From a virus, in IMG/VR virus record IMGVR_UViG_3300037485_000512, positions 1-37,240 of that record: a stretch of DNA of 37,240 nucleotides. One strand, written 5' to 3'. Made by a program: the position numbers and the translations under genes. Shown piece by piece: positions 27,980 to 37,240 of this stretch. Below the pieces are notes generated by a model, which saw only the letters and a list, made by a program, of their open reading frames with translations, had not been told where the DNA came from and searched no databases. Every line of letters begins with the position of its first letter. Position 1 is the first letter of the stretch.

Positions 27980-30433
27980 ATGAGTCAATACAGGTCAACG
28001 GGTGGGTTAGATGACGCTATTGCCAGTGATGGTGATAAGGCGTTTAACAGTGTTAACCTGCGTGACCAGTTGAACCAGTTGCTGCTTACCGAGGTGAGGG
28101 AGAGTGTTAACGGACGCATGGAGGGGTATTGGAAACCGAGGAAGAGCGTTGAGAGCCGTACTGGTGCGTTAGTGTCTGGTGGTAACCCGTTGCAGTTGCC
28201 GTTCCTGTTGGTTGGTACAAGTGTGCTGATTACTGCTGCATCTGTAACCGCTGGGGTAGTAACCCTGACAACAGCTTCTAATCACGGGTTAAGTCCTGGA
28301 GCAACATTGAACATCCAAGGGATTATTTACACTGCTGGGACTGATCCAAATGGAGTGTTCACAGCTACTGCTGCAGCTACAAACAGTATTACCTACTCGC
28401 TTGCTGGCGGGTCTGGGCTATACACCGTATCTGCTGTTACCCCAAGAACTGAGGTTATTACGTCCACCTCAAAAGCATTTACTTTTCTTTCTATTTCAAG
28501 TGGAACAATAACAATTACGGTTACCCACGGATTTGCTGTTGGTACTGTTGGTCTTGCTAGGATTGCTGGGTTAACTTTTACAGGTGTCGATCCAAACGGA
28601 GACAGAGTAATTACATACGACAGTGCGACCACATTAAGATTCACGGTTGCAGGAGCAGTTACAGTATCTGGATCTGGTACACTATCACAAGTTCCTGTCA
28701 ACGATGCCGCTGCCGGTAACGTCCGTGCATCATGCTTGTTCAGCAACCCTAACGAGCAATCCAAGGAGTACGTTATCGTAGCATTAGATACCGTTGCCAA
28801 GAAGATCGACCTTGATACCTATGCGGTAACTACGATTACCTACCCAGCGTCCGAGACGGTCGATGTGTTTACCGATATGCAGCAATGCTTTGACAAGGTG
28901 ATTTTATTCCGTGACAGGAAACAAGCACTTGTCTGGGATGGTATTGCTGGGGCGTTTACCGTAATGGCAGGTGGTAATTACTCCCAGCCTGTGATTATTG
29001 TAGGAACTACAGCAATATTAGGGGGAGTTGCAACCGTTCAAAATGCTGCTTCAGCCGCTCACAATTTAGTTGAAGGTGATCTTATTGAGATTATTAACAT
29101 TGCGGGTTCGCCACCCCCAGGCCCAGCTATTGGTCAGCAATACTACGTTGCAAGCGTACCAACTACATCTAGTTTTACAATATATGTTGATTGGCCAAAT
29201 CACACTAGTCATGTAATCACATACACAAAACCCCAAAGCAGTGGTGGCGGGTTTATGCATCTTCCAGGCGCACCGTGGGGGACATACTTCCAGAGACGAT
29301 TGTTTGTGCCGTACTACTACGATCAATCTGGGGTTAGCCCAAGTGTTGCTTTTACAGACAGGAATATCCGTGACGAGGTGGCAATTAGCGACATCCTCGA
29401 CGAGAATACCTACGATCAAATCTACAACCAGTTCCGTATTTCGGGTGGTACTGCTGACCAAGTGGTTGCAATGCATGGTTTCTTTGATGACACGATGATT
29501 GTACTGAACCGTAACAGCATCCACTCGATCAGTAATACTTCTGGGAACCTCACAGACACGGTTGTACGCGAGCTTACTGGCGAAGTTGGATGCCTAGCCC
29601 GTAAGACGGTTTTGATGCGTGGTAACACCATGTATTTCTTGTCTGACAATGGCGTGTATGGTCTTGAATTCCTCAATGATTACAACCTGCGCGGCATGGA
29701 TCAACCGCTTTCCAAGAATATCCAGCCGTACATTGACAGAATTAACCCTGACAAGGCAGATAAGGCCGTGGCGGTGTACTTTGACAACCGATATTTCCTT
29801 GCCGTACCGCTTGATAGCGTTGCTGGTGCAAACGATGCCATTGGAAACAACGCAGTATTGGTGTATAACTTCCTAAATAAGGGTTGGGAGTCCATTGATA
29901 CCTATGGGGATAGCCAATTTGTCATTACGGACTACATCACCGCATCTGGCGGGGTGCGAAATAACCTGTACGCAATCACAAGCAACGGTGGACTGCACCA
30001 AATGGAGTTTGCTGAGTCGATCAACGACCGATTGAGCGTGTCCAACATTGATAGTGCTATTGTGACACCGCAAATTGCCGCATCATTGACATCTAGGGGC
30101 TATAACTTTGCTTCTCTAGAGCGGAAACGCTTTACGGACACGCAAATCCAGATGCAGAACCTTGCTGGCGAGACTGGTGAGTACAGCATCTCGTTTGCAG
30201 CCGAAGACCCAGACTTTGCAACTGCCATTGGCACTACGTCCACCTTCCTTGGTGGTATGCTTACGCCTAGTACCGCTAACGAGGCTGAGACTGCGACTAT
30301 CCGTTGCCGTATCGGTGGTGTTCGTGGGTTTACTGGGACATTACTACTCAACAGGACTCAAGGCAGTCCAAAGATTCACTCAATCATGGTCGCGGGTTCC
30401 GTGACCAACAGACAAATCATTTCACAAAAATAA
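27980..30433 (+). CDS. Tail tubular protein B / nozzle (T7 gp12-like)
   Basis: 817 residues, the size of gp12-type proteins that form the podoviral tail nozzle. Typical features are the N-terminal DQLNQLLLTEVRESVNGRME, the central QRRLFVPYYYDQSGV and DDTMIVLNRNSIHSIS, and GEVGCLARKTVLMRGNTMYF then LSDNGVYGLEFL of the beta-propeller-like body. Two to three small beta domains rich in G/T/S (about residues 75-240 and 340-410), each with a HGLSPGA/HGFAVGT/HNLVEGD-like turn, appear inserted in the N-terminal part and are probably exposed on the tail. Confidence 0.85.
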   Translation: MSQYRSTGGLDDAIASDGDKAFNSVNLRDQLNQLLLTEVRESVNGRMEGYWKPRKSVESRTGALVSGGNPLQLPFLLVGTSVLITAASVTAGVVTLTTASNHGLSPGATLNIQGIIYTAGTDPNGVFTATAAATNSITYSLAGGSGLYTVSAVTPRTEVITSTSKAFTFLSISSGTITITVTHGFAVGTVGLARIAGLTFTGVDPNGDRVITYDSATTLRFTVAGAVTVSGSGTLSQVPVNDAAAGNVRASCLFSNPNEQSKEYVIVALDTVAKKIDLDTYAVTTITYPASETVDVFTDMQQCFDKVILFRDRKQALVWDGIAGAFTVMAGGNYSQPVIIVGTTAILGGVATVQNAASAAHNLVEGDLIEIINIAGSPPPGPAIGQQYYVASVPTTSSFTIYVDWPNHTSHVITYTKPQSSGGGFMHLPGAPWGTYFQRRLFVPYYYDQSGVSPSVAFTDRNIRDEVAISDILDENTYDQIYNQFRISGGTADQVVAMHGFFDDTMIVLNRNSIHSISNTSGNLTDTVVRELTGEVGCLARKTVLMRGNTMYFLSDNGVYGLEFLNDYNLRGMDQPLSKNIQPYIDRINPDKADKAVAVYFDNRYFLAVPLDSVAGANDAIGNNAVLVYNFLNKGWESIDTYGDSQFVITDYITASGGVRNNLYAITSNGGLHQMEFAESINDRLSVSNIDSAIVTPQIAASLTSRGYNFASLERKRFTDTQIQMQNLAGETGEYSISFAAEDPDFATAIGTTSTFLGGMLTPSTANEAETATIRCRIGGVRGFTGTLLLNRTQGSPKIHSIMVAGSVTNRQIISQK

Positions 30434-30437
30434 TATT

Positions 30438-31076
30438 ATGGGAGTCCTAGACACTACATACACATTTACTGCCACAGACGTTGTTACAAGTGCAAAGCTA
30501 AACAACGTGATCGACCAGACTACGTTTACAAGCAATGCTGTTGCTACTGGTAACACAACACTTGCAGTTACAGCATCTGGGCAACTAAAAGTAAACACAA
30601 GTGGTATTGGTGCAAACGAGTTAGCAAATGATTCAGTAACTACGGTAAAGATTCTAGATGGTAACGTAACACAGGCTAAAACAAATAACTCACTTGTCCC
30701 TACGGGAGCAATAATGGCATTCGGCATGAACTCGGTGCCTACTGGATGGTTGGCATGCAACGGGCAAACTACGGCAGGCTATACTGCACTTGCGGCACTG
30801 GTGGGTGCGAATGTCCCTGATCTTCGTGGTTACTTTGTGCGTGGATCTGGTACGAACAGTGACACCGTTGCATCTGGCGCATTTGGCGTAAAACAAGCAG
30901 ACGAACTTAAAAGTCACACACACTTAATGTATGTACATCCTGCAACTGGTGGTGGAGGAAACACGAATCCGGCTAGATTTGATAGTCTGGGATTGGGATC
31001 ATTCAATACACAGGCAACAGGTGGTACTGAAACTCGTCCATACAACATCGCCCTGCTATACTGCATCAAATATTGA
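30438..31076 (+). CDS. Phage tail-collar domain protein
   Basis: 212 residues. The C-terminal 120 carry the collar signature: PTGAIMAFGMNSVPTGWLAC then NGQ, VPDLRGYFVRGSG, KSHTH and the terminal ETRPYNIALLYCIKY. The N-terminal part is a beta/stalk region. It would be a short fibre or tail tip component. Preceded by aataatattATG and followed by a 4-base overlap with the cupin-like gene. Confidence 0.88.
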   Translation: MGVLDTTYTFTATDVVTSAKLNNVIDQTTFTSNAVATGNTTLAVTASGQLKVNTSGIGANELANDSVTTVKILDGNVTQAKTNNSLVPTGAIMAFGMNSVPTGWLACNGQTTAGYTALAALVGANVPDLRGYFVRGSGTNSDTVASGAFGVKQADELKSHTHLMYVHPATGGGGNTNPARFDSLGLGSFNTQATGGTETRPYNIALLYCIKY

Positions 31077-31633
31077 TGAACAAACACCTAGCAAGCACAA
31101 TAGAAGATTCTCTAGCACCAGATGTAAATCTGGATGTTAATGAAGAATTGTTTGTGCCTAAAATACCAACTAGCGAGGAGTTAGCTACAGCATCACCAGT
31201 TGAATTGCTTGAATACGAAATGTCACAGTTGCCAGACGGATTCTTCCCAACGGAACATTTCTTTACCCCTGGACTCTACGTCAGGAAAATATTCATGCCA
31301 GCACAATCAATGCTGACAAGTATGAAGCACAAGACCGAGCATCCGTTTATGGTTACATCTGGCAAGGTGCAGGTAATGCACCAAGATGGCGAGGAGATAT
31401 ATGAAGCACCATACATGGGTATCACCAAGGAGGGTACAAAGCGTGTGTTGTATATGCACGAAGACACCACTTGGCTAACATTCCATCCAAACCCAGAAAA
31501 TATTACAGACCCTGATGCAATGGTTGAATATTTAACAGAACCACTAGACAACCCGCTATTTCACAAGAACGATCCAAGGACTCAATCTTGGAAGAAAGAT
31601 AACTACACTCAAGCCCAAATCAGTCATGCATAA
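31073..31633 (+). CDS. Cupin-like phage protein
   Basis: 186 residues. A single jelly-roll with YVRKIFMPAQSMLTSMKHKT, EHPFMVTSGKVQVMHQDGEE and TWLTFHPNPENITD, the H...H/E...G...H layout of cupins. Similar proteins sit among tail genes of other podoviruses. It may be a virion or assembly protein, or a small-molecule enzyme; no substrate is deducible. Confidence 0.7.
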   Translation: MMNKHLASTIEDSLAPDVNLDVNEELFVPKIPTSEELATASPVELLEYEMSQLPDGFFPTEHFFTPGLYVRKIFMPAQSMLTSMKHKTEHPFMVTSGKVQVMHQDGEEIYEAPYMGITKEGTKRVLYMHEDTTWLTFHPNPENITDPDAMVEYLTEPLDNPLFHKNDPRTQSWKKDNYTQAQISHA

Positions 31634-31737
31634 ACTAATCAAAAGCAGTTGCCAAGTATTTGGCTTTATCGCCATTGTGGTATTATTTAAATACCTAAAA
31701 TATACGTTTTTAGGGGTTAATAGTGGCGAATGTACTA

Positions 31738-32819
31738 TGGCTTTTGTTGGCATTGGGTCGGCGGTAATTGGTGCTGGTGCGTCAATGTATGGTTCTAAAA
31801 AATCTGCATCTGCACTTAAAAAATCAAAAAAACCAGTCAATCTTACCAAGGCAACTCGGAATATGCTTGGCGCGTATCAAAATACGTTGCCAGACGTAAC
31901 GGCATTTGAGAAACAGTATCGTCCCCAGTTCCAAGGGTTAAATCTTGGCGATATGTCTGCATTCCTACAAGGAACAGGTGGACAAGCGGGGTTGTACCAA
32001 CAGACTGAGGGGGCAACTACTGAGATGCAACGCCAGTTGGGTGCTGCTAGGGCTAACGAACTAGCTCAACAAACTGGGCAAGCTGGGCAGGTGCGTGGGT
32101 TATTCCAATCGCTATCGCCAGAGGCAGCAGCACGGGTACAACAGGCACAAGATCAAGCCATGCAATCGCAAGGTCTTGCTGGGCTATACCAAGGTCAGAG
32201 CCAAGGGTACGTCAACCAAGCTAATATGCTAGGTAACGAGGCATTTGCTCGCCGTGGGTACTTGTCCCCAGAGCAGATGCGTAATGCGGAGCAGCAAGCC
32301 CGTGGTAGCGCACAGGCAGCAGGACGGGTTGGTGGCAACCTTGGCATAGCAAGCGAAATAATGAACCGTGAGAACGCACTTGCATCGCGTCGAGGTGAGG
32401 CAGCATCAGCGGGTCAAAATGCCTTCAACCAATTCCAAGCACAACAAAGTACAATGGGTAACCTTCGCGGTGAGGCACAGGGTGCAAACCTTAACGCCTA
32501 CCAAATGGGTAACCAGTTTTACGCACAACCTGGGTTAGAAGCACTTAACCGAACACCCGCTGGATACCTTGCGGGTCAGCAACAATTGAACATCGGTCTA
32601 GGTCAAATTGGACAAGGTTCACCAAAACTTTTTGACTATGGACAAGCGTTCAACCAAGGTGCGGTAAACCAACAAAACGCTACCGCTGCTGCTGGTGCGA
32701 ATGCCCAGATGAGTGCTAGTAACAACGCATCAATGATGAGTTTACTTGGCAATGCGGCAAGTGCATACGGAAGCTATGCCCAAAACCAGCCAGCACCACC
32801 AAGGGCAAGAACCGTATAA
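31738..32819 (+). CDS. Internal virion protein (probable), Gln/Ala-rich
   Basis: 360 residues from ATG 31738. The N-terminus MAFVGIGSAVIGAGASMYGS is a hydrophobic, glycine-rich segment like those at the start of podoviral internal/ejection proteins. The body is Gln/Ala/Asn-rich helix with repeats of the type QQTGQAGQVRGL. A longer start at 31626 would add a 37-residue leader read through an intergenic hairpin (31694-31714) and is less likely. First of three large proteins before the terminases. Confidence 0.7.
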
Positions 32820-32846
32820 AGAGCGAGATAGAAAGAATTTAATATT

Positions 32847-34574
32847 ATGGCACTATTAGGAGCATCAATTGACCCCAGCCTGTTCAGACAGGACTACTCT
32901 GGGTTTGTAAACGCAGCGAACACCAACGCTAACGCAATTGCTGGGCTTGGGCAAACCATTGCAAATACTGCAACTGATTACTTTAAAGACCAGAACGACA
33001 AGAAGAAGGTACTAAAGCAAAGTTCCACGCAAATTGATGCAGCAATCAAGTTGTATCCAGAGTTACAAGGCGCATTTGCACCAATCTTAGACAATCTCCG
33101 TGATGAGAACATTTCCTTAAATGATCGCTTTGCTTCCGCTAGTGCTACCCCTGGGCTTATTGAGCTTGCAATTGGACAGTCAAATAAAAATAGGGATTTT
33201 GGTCTTAAATCAAGAGAACTTGATATACAAGAAGGCAATTACATTGCAAGAGATAGAGCAAGTCAAGCAGCAGCTTATATTGATGCAACTAAACCTCTTA
33301 AATTGACAGATGATGTATACATTACTGGTGATAATAAAGGAATTGATATTTTAAAAGATGAATTTGGAAATATTTATGATCGTCAAACCAAATTAAGAAT
33401 TATAAATCCACCAGGTTATGCAGCAGGACTTCCACTTGATCAAGTTTTAGAACAAAAAGACGCAAGTGGTATGCCGATTAATTCGGTTTATAATCCAGCA
33501 GAACCAGTAAACGCTGGTGGACTCCTTCCTGAGTTAACACCCGATGTTCCGCAACCAACAGCAGAACAACAAGCAATTTTAGACGCTGGAGGAGCAGTTC
33601 CCCCCGATCAAGTTGCCGTACCTCAAAATGCAAATCCAATAAACATTGCGGCAAATCTTTCTGGTGGTCAACCAAGTCAACTCACGCCAAGAGCAAGATC
33701 AATTGGTGGAGATGGCAAAGCTGAAACACAAATGACAGCTCAACAAGTTCAAGATCTTGCTATTCAAGGATTCAGAATTAATGCTAGACCTCTTGCTGAT
33801 GGTAGCTTTATGGTTAGTGGAGCAGATATTGGTGGTGCTGGAGAAACAATTGAATCAAGTCCTGAAGGTGGGTTTAAAATTACAAGAGGTGGTGGTGGCG
33901 GTGCAAAAGCGGAAGCTGTTGCTAAAGCTCAAGAACAAACAAAAAACGAGTCATTTAGATTAAACCAAGCAAATACTGAAGAGGCATTCACACGTCTTGA
34001 TACAGCAGGAACAAATAATCCTGTTTTTGCAGCGGGAAATGCTTTACTTGCTGAGGCTTTACCAGCATCAGAAACAGGAGAATTAGCTGGGTTTTATGAA
34101 AGAATAAATAGCGAAAATTCATTTATAAAAATGAATCAACAAAGAGCAAGCTCTCCAACTGGAGGATCTGCTGGATCAATGACTGAAAAAGAATGGCCTA
34201 GATATGAAGGTCGATTTTCTCCACTTAAAACAAATGCTAAAAAAGACACGATAGCTAAATCGCTTAGTCTAAATCTTCTTAACTCATTTGAGGCAGTTAA
34301 CGGAACGCCAGATGATGTTATTAAACTGCTTAATGAAAAGAAAATAGATCAAGTTACATACGATAATTACGTTAGCGACTACATAACCAATAGACAAATT
34401 GCGCGAGTAAATGCTAATGGAGTTGAAGGTAAGTCATATGAATGGACAAAACTAAATAAAAATCTTTTAAGCAAGTCAACTATTTACGAAGCTCCTACTA
34501 CTTCAGGTAGTGGTATTGGACTAGATCAAGGCGCAAGAGATACATTGCAAGAATTTTTACCTAAATCTAAATGA
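32847..34574 (+). CDS. Internal virion/structural protein (probable)
   Basis: 575 residues. N-terminal helical region (VNAANTNANAIAGLGQTIAN), mid-region Pro/Gln/Gly-rich linkers, C-terminal helical part. No catalytic motif seen. Codon use changes within the gene: from about 33180 Arg is mostly AGA and codons end in A or T. The change continues through the next gene, as if this segment came from another phage. Starts after tttaatattATG. Confidence 0.65.
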   Translation: MALLGASIDPSLFRQDYSGFVNAANTNANAIAGLGQTIANTATDYFKDQNDKKKVLKQSSTQIDAAIKLYPELQGAFAPILDNLRDENISLNDRFASASATPGLIELAIGQSNKNRDFGLKSRELDIQEGNYIARDRASQAAAYIDATKPLKLTDDVYITGDNKGIDILKDEFGNIYDRQTKLRIINPPGYAAGLPLDQVLEQKDASGMPINSVYNPAEPVNAGGLLPELTPDVPQPTAEQQAILDAGGAVPPDQVAVPQNANPINIAANLSGGQPSQLTPRARSIGGDGKAETQMTAQQVQDLAIQGFRINARPLADGSFMVSGADIGGAGETIESSPEGGFKITRGGGGGAKAEAVAKAQEQTKNESFRLNQANTEEAFTRLDTAGTNNPVFAAGNALLAEALPASETGELAGFYERINSENSFIKMNQQRASSPTGGSAGSMTEKEWPRYEGRFSPLKTNAKKDTIAKSLSLNLLNSFEAVNGTPDDVIKLLNEKKIDQVTYDNYVSDYITNRQIARVNANGVEGKSYEWTKLNKNLLSKSTIYEAPTTSGSGIGLDQGARDTLQEFLPKSK

Positions 34575-37240
34575 GCGATCTTCAAGAAAACAAAAAAATA
34601 ATTGAGTCTGATCTTGCAAATCTTTCTACTGGAATCAACGAAATTGGCAAAAGACTCAGACAAGCTAAAGCAGAGGGTAAAGAAACAGACACTTCTCTTT
34701 TAGAGAAATTAAGACTTTTTGAGGCAAAATCTGAAGAGCTTCAAGTTCAATATTCCTCACTTCAACAACAAGAAGAAAAACCACAACAAGAACAAATTAG
34801 CAAACTTGGACAAGAACTCAGGACTCCATATGCAGTAGCTCCACCAAGAGGATATGCGCCTTATGGTTTGATGCCAAATGCTCCAAATATTACTGGAGGT
34901 GATATTTACCCAACAGTACAACAAGATACGCAAAGAAAACGTGAGATCATTGGTCAACTTTATAATGCTCCAGCGGGTAGCCCAGAAGCAGAGCAACTCC
35001 CAGCAGGAGTTAGAGCTGGAGTTGGAGCATTACCTACACCAGAATCAAAACTTGAATACTTAAAAAGAACATATCCAAGTGCAAATATTGCACCAATTGA
35101 TGTTGGTGGTAATACTGAGTATTTGATAAAAAATCAAGATGGTACTAGCTTCACAACACTTGATAAAGGTATTGCTGGAACTGCTGGAATGTTTGCCGTT
35201 GAAGCACCACTTGCTGTTGCTGAAATTGGTGCTACATTAGGAACACTAGCAGCAACAAAAAGTCCCGTTACTGCAACTCTTGCTGGTGGAGCAACAAGAG
35301 CAACACTTGGCCCTATTGCTGATTCTATAACAAGAGCAGCATTAAGTATGCCGCAAAAGGTTGTTGAAAGCATTGGTCGAAGAGGTTTGGAGGCAGCCAT
35401 TGGGACAGCCGCTGGATTAGGAATAGATGTAGTTCCATCTACAATGATTGCCGCCAGAATGCCAAGTGGTTTTAAAAATGAGTTTTTAAAGGCTTATCAA
35501 GGATCTGTCAAAAGACTAGGACTGCCTGAATCTGCTATTCCTGCTGGAGCGCAATTTGGAAAACAAGGACTTGAAACCGCTCAAGAATTAAGTGGTCAAT
35601 TTCCAAGATCTGGTATTGCAGACAACATGAGAAAGACTCAAGAAAGTATTCGCGTTCTTTTTGAGGGAGTAAAGAAAGGCGTTCCTGCTACTGCTAATGA
35701 TTTTAGTGCTATCGCGGTAAATCAAGACGGACAACGCCGCGCATTTGCTAATAGTATTGCTAGGGCAAATAATAAAAACACTACGCTTATTGAGGATAGG
35801 GTAAATCAAATACTTAAACCTAGAGCAAAAATAAATGTGGATGGTTTGGGCAAGATGTTTAGGGATACTATTCAATCAGCGGAAGATCAAGCAATAAAAT
35901 CAACAACCACACAATATGATGTATTAGCTGATGTAGCAGATGCTTCTAAATTCAAAATAAGTGCAAAACAATTATTAGATGCTCTCCCAAGACTTAAGGG
36001 CAAGGTAAACTTTGCTGGAGCATTTGACGAATCGGCAGTAAATAGCGTAGAATCAAGATTGAAATTATTAGCAGTAGATGAAAATAAAATTTCCTCAATC
36101 CAGAAGTTATTAGACGCCGAAAAAAATCCTTCTGTTATTGCACAGTTGCAAAACCAAATACAACAAATTAGAAAAGCAGACCAATTAGACTTTAGGTCTT
36201 TTGATGCCTGGATTAGAGCATTTAATGATGCTAGACCTGATGGTGGAGCAGTTGGAGGAACAACAAAAGATGTTTTTGGCGTTGGTATTTCTGCTGAGTT
36301 GTCAGAATTAAGACGCAATATTTACAGCAAATTTAAGGCTACATTTCCAGATGGCACAGTTAGAAATCTTGGGGATGAATTTCAGAAAGCAACTGAACTA
36401 GTCCAAACTAGAGGCACGTTTGAAGGAAATACTCTTGGTAGAGTTTTAAAAGAGGTTGTTGGAGAACAAGCAACAACCCCAAGAGATGTTGTAAGTTCTG
36501 TTATGAAAGAACCATTTACTATCAATAGAGTTTTGCAAGCAGCAAAAGAGCTTGAATTAGCCGATCCGACACAAGTAGGCATTACCCAAAAAATGCAAGA
36601 AATGATGCGCCTACAATATCTAAATGATCTTGGAATGGGCAGCAAAAAAGGAGTTGCATTGCTTAATTATGATCAAGGTATGCTTGATTCATTGTATGGC
36701 AATAAATCAGCAGCAATAGCTAGGGGATTAGATAGCATAAATGGCAAACTTAGAGTTTTAAAGTCAGCAGATGTTCCTCAGATGACACTTACTGATTTAA
36801 ATTCGTTGTCTTCTGCTCTTAGTCAAGATGCAAGAAATGAAGTTGCTAACGGGATAATTAAAAGAAATGCCTTAGAAAAACAAGAAGAAGCATTAGTCAC
36901 ATCGTCAATATTTAGGGCCGCCAAAAAAGGTAACTTTAAGGATATTGATCCAGATTTGCTTTCTAAATCAATACTGTCAAAGGGGAATACCATTAAAGAT
37001 ACTGAAACGGTAATGGTAAACCTTGGAAAAGTGTCACCAGAATCAAGAAACCTTTTCAAAGGAGATTTTATGCGGAACTTGCTTGATGATTATTCTGGTG
37101 GCGTTCCTTCTGCTAGTGCGCCATACACACCATTGTTTGACGCAAAAAAGTTTCTTGCAGACTGGCAGTCGCCAACTGGCAAGTCTCAATTCGCTCAAAA
37201 ATTAGAAATTGTTCTTGGGCAGAAAGATGCTCAGTTTATG
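34571..37240 (+). CDS. Large internal virion (ejection-type) protein, continues at position 1
   Basis: An unbroken frame of 890 codons to the end of the window, continuing to 614 for about 1,018 residues in all. Starts on ATGA overlap with the gene before. The N-terminal about 75 residues are coiled-coil-like and Gln/Glu/Leu-rich (LLEKLRLFEAKSEELQVQYS). A hydrophobic Ala/Gly stretch at about 195-300 (GTAGMFAVEAPLAVAEIGAT and GLEAAIGTAAGLGIDVV) could insert in a membrane. The rest is long helices. Size, membrane-like stretch and place suit a T7 gp16-type injection protein, but no transglycosylase motif is visible. Codon use is A/T-rich. Confidence 0.75.
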   Translation, partial: MSDLQENKKIIESDLANLSTGINEIGKRLRQAKAEGKETDTSLLEKLRLFEAKSEELQVQYSSLQQQEEKPQQEQISKLGQELRTPYAVAPPRGYAPYGLMPNAPNITGGDIYPTVQQDTQRKREIIGQLYNAPAGSPEAEQLPAGVRAGVGALPTPESKLEYLKRTYPSANIAPIDVGGNTEYLIKNQDGTSFTTLDKGIAGTAGMFAVEAPLAVAEIGATLGTLAATKSPVTATLAGGATRATLGPIADSITRAALSMPQKVVESIGRRGLEAAIGTAAGLGIDVVPSTMIAARMPSGFKNEFLKAYQGSVKRLGLPESAIPAGAQFGKQGLETAQELSGQFPRSGIADNMRKTQESIRVLFEGVKKGVPATANDFSAIAVNQDGQRRAFANSIARANNKNTTLIEDRVNQILKPRAKINVDGLGKMFRDTIQSAEDQAIKSTTTQYDVLADVADASKFKISAKQLLDALPRLKGKVNFAGAFDESAVNSVESRLKLLAVDENKISSIQKLLDAEKNPSVIAQLQNQIQQIRKADQLDFRSFDAWIRAFNDARPDGGAVGGTTKDVFGVGISAELSELRRNIYSKFKATFPDGTVRNLGDEFQKATELVQTRGTFEGNTLGRVLKEVVGEQATTPRDVVSSVMKEPFTINRVLQAAKELELADPTQVGITQKMQEMMRLQYLNDLGMGSKKGVALLNYDQGMLDSLYGNKSAAIARGLDSINGKLRVLKSADVPQMTLTDLNSLSSALSQDARNEVANGIIKRNALEKQEEALVTSSIFRAAKKGNFKDIDPDLLSKSILSKGNTIKDTETVMVNLGKVSPESRNLFKGDFMRNLLDDYSGGVPSASAPYTPLFDAKKFLADWQSPTGKSQFAQKLEIVLGQKDAQFM
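37014..37240. repeat. Right copy of contig-end redundancy
   Basis: Matches 1-227 with four mismatches. In the shared gene these give one synonymous change (Asp codon), Ile to Thr (two adjacent bases) and Leu to Met in the last codon. Confidence 0.9.

Noticed and set aside
31626-31737. N-terminal extension of the internal virion protein from ATG 31626
   Set aside because: Would be read through an intergenic hairpin and a repeated upstream word; MAFVGIGSAVIGAG at 31738 is the typical start of such proteins.

Overview
The window is essentially one complete tailed-phage genome of podovirus type (Caudoviricetes), linearised inside a gene. The first 227 bases return at positions 37014-37240 with four mismatches, and the open frame that runs off the right end (from 34571) continues in frame at the left end to a stop at 614. 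Circularising gives a unit of about 37,013 bp and one protein of about 1,018 residues spanning the join. A Gram-negative bacterial host is suggested by the signal peptides, a lipobox protein and an M15-type endolysin, but the host genus cannot be read from the sequence. I found no integrase, no convincing CI-type repressor, no DNA polymerase and no RNA polymerase.

Layout on the circle: two opposed transcription blocks. The rightward block runs from 27666 through the join to 15717 and holds virion, packaging and lysis genes. In order: a small structural protein, a T7 gp12-like tail nozzle, a collar-domain protein, a cupin-like protein, three internal/ejection-type proteins (the last crossing the join), small and large terminase, portal, four small head-associated proteins, scaffold, SU10-type capsid, decoration-like protein, head-tail adaptor, a mosaic tail fibre, a small secreted Fn3-like protein, holin-like proteins, M15 endolysin, a homing HNH gene, a HExxH protein, a metallophosphoesterase, a lipoprotein and a winged-helix protein. 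The leftward block (26760 down to 15714) carries about 30 mostly tiny, overlapping early genes. Recognisable ones are a RecT annealase, a RecB/Cas4-motif exonuclease, an SSB-like protein, a DnaC/IstB-type ATPase, a RuvC-like resolvase, a free-standing DnaA domain-IV protein, winged-helix and ribbon-helix-helix regulators and a second HNH gene. The blocks converge at 15714-15717 with a 4-bp overlap and diverge from a 905-bp non-coding region (26761-27665) that holds inverted repeats, dispersed repeats and four 15-bp iterons, the best origin candidate.

How it fits together: the early block looks like recombination-dependent replication (RecT, exonuclease, SSB, resolvase) leaning on host polymerase and helicase, with the ATPase and DnaA-like protein as candidate host-recruiting factors. 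The late block builds a short-tailed particle whose C1q-like fibre tip and secreted Ig-like proteins are candidate adhesins.

The most unusual features are: (1) three hairpins in early intergenic leaders with a 7-nt loop at the same place, two of them with a canonical tRNA T-loop sequence and a compensatory stem change; (2) a repeated architecture in which gene ends or starts are duplicated, partly with synonymous recoding (endolysin/HNH, ruvC, holin, possibly the second HNH), pointing to homing-endonuclease or junctional exchange; (3) a tandem pair of near-perfect palindromes at 16779-16823; (4) the iteron/repeat region.
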